Below are positions 59,135 through 64,000 of a stretch of DNA of 64,000 bases, in pieces (position 1 is the first letter of the stretch; each line of letters opens with the position of its first letter). The position numbers and the translations under genes were made by a program. Source of the DNA: Glandiceps talaboti (taxonomy: Eukaryota > Hemichordata > Enteropneusta > Spengelidae); NCBI RefSeq assembly GCF_964340395.1, contig NC_135551.1:310001-374000 (forward strand). The letters run 5' to 3'. The notes under the pieces were generated by a model, which saw only the letters and a program-made list of their open reading frames with translations, searched no databases and was not told the origin of the DNA.

Positions 59135-60890
59135 CCAATGAAACCATTTTCAAAAGAAATGCGATACTAACAATTACTGTATGATACAAAATAGAAACAA
59201 TAGAAACTCGTAATTGATATACTTCCAGGTAGTTTGTATTGTACAAATACTGTGTTCTAAATTAGAACAATGCTCATAAATGGATAATCGTAGGGCAACT
59301 GTTCTTCTTTCGACATATGGCACACTTCCTACTTTATTGACCATGGAGAATATCATTGAAATTTTATGATAGTCAATGCCACGATCGTACGAACAGAGGC
59401 TACAGACGTGACACTGACAAAAGTTCTAGATATCAATCAACACTTCATAGCAATGGATCGCGTATACCAAGGGTGGTTGTGTATAGAAATGGATGTGAAA
59501 TGATGCTACAATGTTGTAACATGTTATAAACTGTGCAGTCAAAGTTTAGAACAGTCAGTCTGAACTTGCAGTCAGGATGAGTAAGATGTCAATTATCGTC
59601 ACCAAAGATCAGAGAGAGGCGGTCAAGGCGTTTTTCGCCCATTCATTCTGATTGGGATTGGTCGTTAATAATAATCTGTACTCAATGTGCTCTACTTGGT
59701 TTCAAGCAAAGAAGACGGCTAGAATTGACGTCAATTACAGATTTACTTTTTGTAATCATGTACATGTATATGGCATACTATCACGATTTTCAGCTATTGT
59801 GTTTATTAGTCCCCACCGGACGAAGTCCGGGACGGGAACTTATGGATTGGGTTCCGTCTGTCCGTGCGTCCAGAGCTGTTTCTTGGAGATGCCTGGACTG
59901 ATTTTTTTCAAACTTGGTTCAGGGGCAACATACAATGGCATATATATGCACGTCAATTTGTTTCATGATACGATCCAATATGGCTGCCTGGCAGCCATTT
60001 TGTTTGCGAATTTTCCCTGTCCAAAGACATAACTCAGACATGCTTGAACAGATCTCATTCAAAGTTGTTATTAGCACAGTGTTCTATGACATACATGTGC
60101 ATATCCATTTTTGTAATGATACGGTCCAATATGGCTGCCTGGCAGCCATTTTGTTTGTGAATTTTCCATGTTCAAAGCCATAACTCAGACATGCTTGAAC
60201 AGATCTCATTCAAAGTTGGTATTAGGACAGTGTTCTATGACATAAATGTGCATATTCATTGTTGTCGTGGTATGATCCAATATGGCCACCTGGCAGCCAT
60301 TTTATTTGCGAATTTTCCCTGTCCAAAGCCATAACTCAGACATGCTTGAACAGATCTCATTCAAAGTTGGTATTAGGAGAGTGTTCCATGACATACATGT
60401 GCATGTCCATTTTCGTCATTATATGATCCAATATGGCTGCCTGGCAGCCATTCTAATTGCAAATTTTCCATGTCCAAAGCCATAACTCAGACATGCTTGG
60501 ACAGGTTCCCCCCCCCCCCCCCCCATCCTTTATTGTTGAATGGTTTATTCCGTCATGTCATCTTGAAGAGTAGGCATGTCTCATGTCCAACGAGGAGACA
60601 AAACATATCTAAGTCTGTTTGATTTAGGTTCACAAGTGTTGATGCGTGATCAGAGTAGTGATATCAAGAAAATGACAACATAAACTGCCAGTTCCTTAAA
60701 ACCCAGTCATTCTCAATGACTTTTTTTGGAGATAATATAAGCATCATTAGGATTAGTTCATTCGTCTGTACTACATGTTGATTGACAGCTGCAAAGATCA
60801 ACGGCAAAGTCAGTGTAGCTGTTCTGACATCTGATGGAAAGTAATTTCGAGAAATGTACCTCAGATTTCCATTCTTATTGAAAACGGTGG
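59135..60890 (-). repeat. Inverted duplication, arm 2, split by family C
   Basis: Reverse complement of 56785-57640. The uninterrupted arm shows the empty site (GTGTTTA/TTTTGGAG on this strand); family C sits there at about 59808-60715. Confidence 0.87.
59808..60715 (+). mobile_element. Family C hairpin element, copy 2
   Basis: Starts TAGTCCCCACCGGACGAAGT with hairpin partner GTCCGGGACGGGAAC; about three and a half units of roughly 150 bp, more than copy 1; a C-run at 60507-60523. The terminal AGCGGGGACTA of copy 1 is missing, though CATTCTCA just beyond it is shared. Confidence 0.85.
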
Positions 60891-60894
60891 GTAT

Positions 60895-61590
60895 TAGTCT
60901 TATACAGAAATTCATTTCAGTAGAAATTACAAATTTGTTCATGACATGATGACAAATTAGGGCTAAAATGAGTCTATGACAGACAGACAGGCTTTTTACC
61001 TTGAACCAACCTGTAGTTCAATGTTAAAGTTAGGTAGACTATGTTTCCAAGCAACCTCAATGAGAGATTAATTCCAGTGCCATTCACACACACTAGTTAC
61101 ATTATGTTAGGTACAATGTCAAACTACTAACTAAAAGTGTTTTCAGAGTAAATATGAACCGAAAACAACGTCACCATTTTATCGAAAGGTATACAAGGCT
61201 GTTGTACTTTTTTTGATGACGTTGAAGATTACTAGTTGAAAGTCTACAGCATCATGATTGGCATGTCATTCACACATTACTGTCCTAGTATAATGTATAC
61301 TGATATCAATGTATAGTATTAACTGTGGTCAGTTCACACTTCACATTGCTTCATCTTTGTAAATAGTTGAGTATTAACAGAGTATATAACGGCGACCTTT
61401 GAGATAACTCCTAAGCAGTGAATAATTTTGACACATTTGCTAGATTTTTGCTCATTGAGGAATGGTGTGATTCAAAATTTGGAGTCGCCAGTTTGGCTAA
61501 AGGAGCGCAAGTCTGAGTCGTAGTGAATAAGTAAATTCGCCATTTGACCATCTGGCGATCGGCAGCCAAGACACTGAACCACTTTAGCCC
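60895..61590. other. Intronic stretch with minor family A scraps
   Basis: 60930-60985 has family A body words (TTGTTCATGACATGATGA, AGGGCTAAAATG). The remainder is unassigned. Confidence 0.45.
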
Positions 61591-61594
61591 TAAC

Positions 61595-61760
61595 ATGCGC
61601 ACACACACACACACACACACACACTTTGTCATGCCTATAGCACTACAGAATGTCAGCGTTTAGTTTTGCTAAAAATGTATGCAAATATGCCTAGCAACAG
61701 GACCATGCCCATACCAACAGCCAACTACAGTTGTGTTACAATGCCATTGGTGATATTTTA
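61595..61760. mobile_element. Two family A scraps in opposite orientation
   Basis: 61598-61650 is the reversed 5' part ((AC)n then ATGCCTATAGCACTAC). 61672-61750 is a forward tandem unit plus a variant 3' end (AGTTGTGTTACAATGCCATT). It lies about 130 bp before exon g. Confidence 0.75.
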
Positions 61761-61886
61761 TAATATTGCTATACATTGTATGACAAGAATATATATGCCA
61801 GTAACTTCTTGTGTGTAGTATTCTTAGTACAAAGCTTAATGTGAGAATGTATTGTATATTAAGTTAGTGTCATGTATCGCTGACAG

Positions 61887-62089
61887 GGTACTATAGTTCC
61901 TGATGGTGTACAGGCCCAGGCTATCTATCCATGGAGAGCCAAAAAAGATAACCATTTAACATTCAACAAAGGTGATGTAATTAACATCAAAGAACAGCAA
62001 GATATGTGGTGGTGTGGAGAACTGAATGGACAAGAAGGATGGTTTCCTAAATCTTACGTCAAACTTATATCTGCACCCAGGAGAGATGG
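61887..62089 (+). CDS. ITSN1: Intersectin exon g (complete SH3B)
   Basis: Acceptor CGCTGACAG, donor GTAAGG. One exon encodes all of SH3[55 protein letters not shown], then SAPRRD. Vertebrate ITSN1 SH3B is nearly the same ([17 protein letters not shown] and EQQDMWWFGE). ALYPW-type, RT-loop acidic, WW and WFPxSYV ligand-binding positions are all present. This is the most strongly conserved exon in the window and fixes the identity of the gene. It ends in phase 2 (GG), completed by G of exon h. Confidence 0.97.
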
Positions 62090-62240
62090 GTAAGGTATTC
62101 TCTCCCTTATATGTAGTTAAAGGGGATCACCACTCCAGGAAATAGAAACATTTTCATAAACTATGGATTCCGGAGAGTCATCGATTACATGATTTTACAT
62201 CACCTACAATTACTTGCAATTTCATCAAAACTAATTTTGT

Positions 62241-63635
62241 TAGCACAACTGAACTACAATGTAGGTTCAGTAGTGCTATAGGCATTGAGCGGTGTCTGTT
62301 CGTCTGTCTGTCTGTCTTTCTGTCTGTCTGTCTGTGTGTGTGTGTGTGTGTGTGTGTGGACGACTTAAACTCTTAAACTGCCATCCTGATTGCCTTGGTA
62401 TTTGATGGGGACATTACTTGTGGGGTCTAGTTGGGAAATTGTTAAAATGAAAATGATCGCAAGAGAGATGTGCATTTTGGGTCAAAAAATGTGATTTTTG
62501 GTCAAAATATTTAAACTCAAAATCTACTGGGCAGATTTGGCTGAAATTTGGGTGAAACATTCTTCAGGGTGTTTTTACTAAGAATTGTTCATGATATGGT
62601 GGTCCTGTCAGTGATATGCAAATTAGGGCTAAAATGTGTCTTTTTGGTCAAATATCTGTAATTCCAAAACCACTGAGCAGATTGGGCTGAAATTTGATGG
62701 GAATGCATCTAGGGATGTATTGACGAAGAAATGTTAAGCATACAATGATTCCATGAGTGATATGCAAATTAGGTGTAAACATGTTCATTTTTGGTCAAAA
62801 ACTTCTATCTCAAAAAGTACTTGGTCAATGAGTCTGAAACTTGGTGAGATGTTTCTGAAAGTGTTATTCTGCGAATTTTCTTCAAAGATTTTGACAAAAT
62901 TGGCCCTAGCAACCATGACCACACCCTTAGCAACAACCAAAGGGCAGTATATTTTGGTCAAATAACAACATCATATGATAGGCAAGTGAGTAAACATTCA
63001 AGAAATGTATGCAAATACCCTAGCAACCATGACCACGCCCATAGCAACAGCCAAACGGTGGTGTATTTCACAGACAACAGGGAATCTTAGACAATTGAAT
63101 AACATTCAAAAAATGTATGTAAATTTGCCTAGCAACAAGACCACACCCATAGCAACAGCCAAATAATCACGTATATTGCAAAGATAACAACTTGAATAGA
63201 AAGACAAATGAATAAACAATCAAAAAATGTATGCAAATGTGCCTAGCAACAAGACCATGCCCATAGCAACAACCAAATAATCGCATAGTTTTGCAAAGAT
63301 AACAAGAATTGAAAGACAAATGAATAAACATTATAAAAAGTGTATGCAAATATGCCTAGCAACAAGACCATGCCCATGGCAACAGCCAAATGATCACATA
63401 TATTGCAAAGATAACAACAGGGATTAATAGACGAGTGAATGAACATGCAAAAAATGTATGCAGATATGTCTAGCATCATGACCACACCCATAGCACCAGC
63501 CAAATGAGCGTGTATATTACAAATATAACAACAGGGTTGGATAGGCAACTGGATAATCATTGAGCAAATGAACACCTATACCTAGTATGGATTAGCTTGT
63601 GGGTAAACATTTTTAAAAACTGTACAGTTGTGCTA
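62241..63635 (+). mobile_element. Family A element, full length (1.40 kb)
   Basis: TAGCACAACTGAACTACAAT with partner GTAGGTTCAGTAGTGCTA, CTGT and GT repeats to about 62358, body, about five to six tandem units (62900-63520), and 3' CTGTACAGTTGTGCTA. It fills most of the 1.65-kb intron between exons g and h. Confidence 0.93.
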
Positions 63636-63737
63636 CAATGCCATTGGCACTATTTTTTTTGAATATCACAAATTTTACAGTTATGCTATATTACTCATTG
63701 ACGTGTATATCTTGTTTTCTGAATATTTACATTTTAG

Positions 63738-63871
63738 GACACCAACACCAATAGACACAGTTGAAAGGGAGAGACCGTCATCAGAAAGTGTACAAGAGAT
63801 AACTGGAGACATTACCGCCAATAACACCTCACCAACATTGCCTAGGAAAACAGACGAACAGGACATTGAAA
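63738..63871 (+). CDS. ITSN1: Intersectin exon h (SH3B-SH3C linker)
   Basis: Acceptor TTTACATTTTAG, donor GTAAGC. After the shared Gly codon it reads TPTPIDTVERERPSSESVQ, then ITGDITANNTSPTLPRKTDE and QDIE, ending in phase 1. It is a hydrophilic Ser/Thr/Pro linker, as found between SH3B and SH3C. No domain is visible. The splice sites are strong and the phase agrees with exon g. Confidence 0.87.
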
Positions 63872-63972
63872 GTAAGCTTGTATTAGTCATCCTGCAACCA
63901 AACAAGTATATTGCATAGTTGCATCAGGACCTCTCAATCATTCTTATACCATTATTACCCATGACAAATATT

Positions 63973-64000
63973 GTTAGCTCCGTTGTCAGTGACAGCTGAG
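63973..64000 (+). mobile_element. Start of a family B element, cut by window end
   Basis: TTAGCTCCGTTGTCAGTGAC then AGCTGAG matches the family B start at 47275 and 47351. Confidence 0.55.

Larger units (their letters stand above)
1..63871 (+). other. ITSN1: Intersectin gene, internal part (8 exons, both ends missing)
   Basis: Intersectin is a cytosolic endocytic scaffold. In animals it has two EH domains, a coiled coil and five SH3 domains (A to E), with a RhoGEF tail in the long form, and it links clathrin-coated pit proteins to dynamin and actin regulators. The window holds exons for the coiled-coil end, SH3A, the linker, SH3B and the next linker. Exon phases join without a break: a/b 0, b/c 2, c/d 1, d/e 0, e/f 2, f/g 0, g/h 2, and h ends in phase 1. 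EH domains must lie upstream, and SH3C-E downstream. Invertebrates usually have one intersectin, so the vertebrate split into ITSN1 and ITSN2 need not apply. Introns run from 1.6 to 25.7 kb and are full of mobile DNA. Confidence 0.95.

Noticed and set aside
62241-63635. Family A as a Helitron
   Set aside because: Termini are TAGCAC...GTGCTA with inverted repeats, not TC...CTRR, and the strong hairpin is at the 5' end. A Helitron link through the tandem body remains only an analogy.
1-64000. CRISPR array, tRNA or rRNA genes, prokaryotic operons
   Set aside because: Tandem repeats here lack unique spacers of even length, no tRNA cloverleaf or rRNA sequence was recognised, and the gene structure is eukaryotic.

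Overview
This window is animal (metazoan) genomic DNA. It has long introns with GT-AG splice sites, AT-rich non-coding DNA and many decayed transposons. Only one host gene is visible: intersectin (ITSN1/2 family, Dap160-like), on the + strand and running off both ends. Eight internal exons (about 1.5 kb of coding sequence) are spread over 63.9 kb. Their reading phases agree at every junction. They encode the end of the KLERQ-type coiled coil, SH3A (split across two exons), the SH3A-SH3B linker, all of SH3B, and the start of the next linker. The species cannot be fixed from sequence alone. A single intersectin together with Crypton/DUF3504, DUF7869-like, RecQ-bearing and TTAA-type elements suggests a marine invertebrate such as a hemichordate, lancelet, brachiopod or mollusc.

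Layout. 1-80 exon a; 81-4400 intron with an exon-derived minisatellite and two TTAA-flanked elements; 4401-4549 exon b; 4550-10979 intron with a 32-bp minisatellite and a complete-looking 5.04-kb DNA transposon (DUF7869-like transposase remnant); 10980-11305 exon c; 11306-20396 intron with a Crypton-like recombinase pseudogene split by a solo LTR, a THAP remnant and microsatellites; 20397-20674 exon d; 20675-46329 a 25.7-kb intron with TTAA elements, hAT and LINE remnants and several nested insertions; 46330-46466 exon e; 46467-55962 intron starting with a GC donor; 55963-56140 exon f; 56141-61886 intron with a RecQ-bearing TIR element and an inverted duplication; 61887-62089 exon g; 62090-63737 intron filled mainly by one 1.4-kb element; 63738-63871 exon h.

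Three things stand out. (1) Tandem arrays start at or just after several intersectin 5' splice sites; the one at exon a is plainly made from the exon and its splice donor. (2) Several repeat families (called A, C, D, E and F here) share a plan: a 5' hairpin, usually next to a CTGT/GT/ATGT microsatellite, and in A, C and D a body of 110-155 bp tandem units whose number differs between copies. (3) Insertions are deeply nested and can be dated relative to each other: TTAA elements sit in the hairpin loop of family A, another TTAA element sits inside one of those, a solo LTR sits inside a Crypton-like gene, and a LINE holds a tandem-repeat element that itself holds a TTAA element. No tRNA, rRNA, CRISPR array or intact transposase was found. 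All alignments and repeat boundaries were made by eye.
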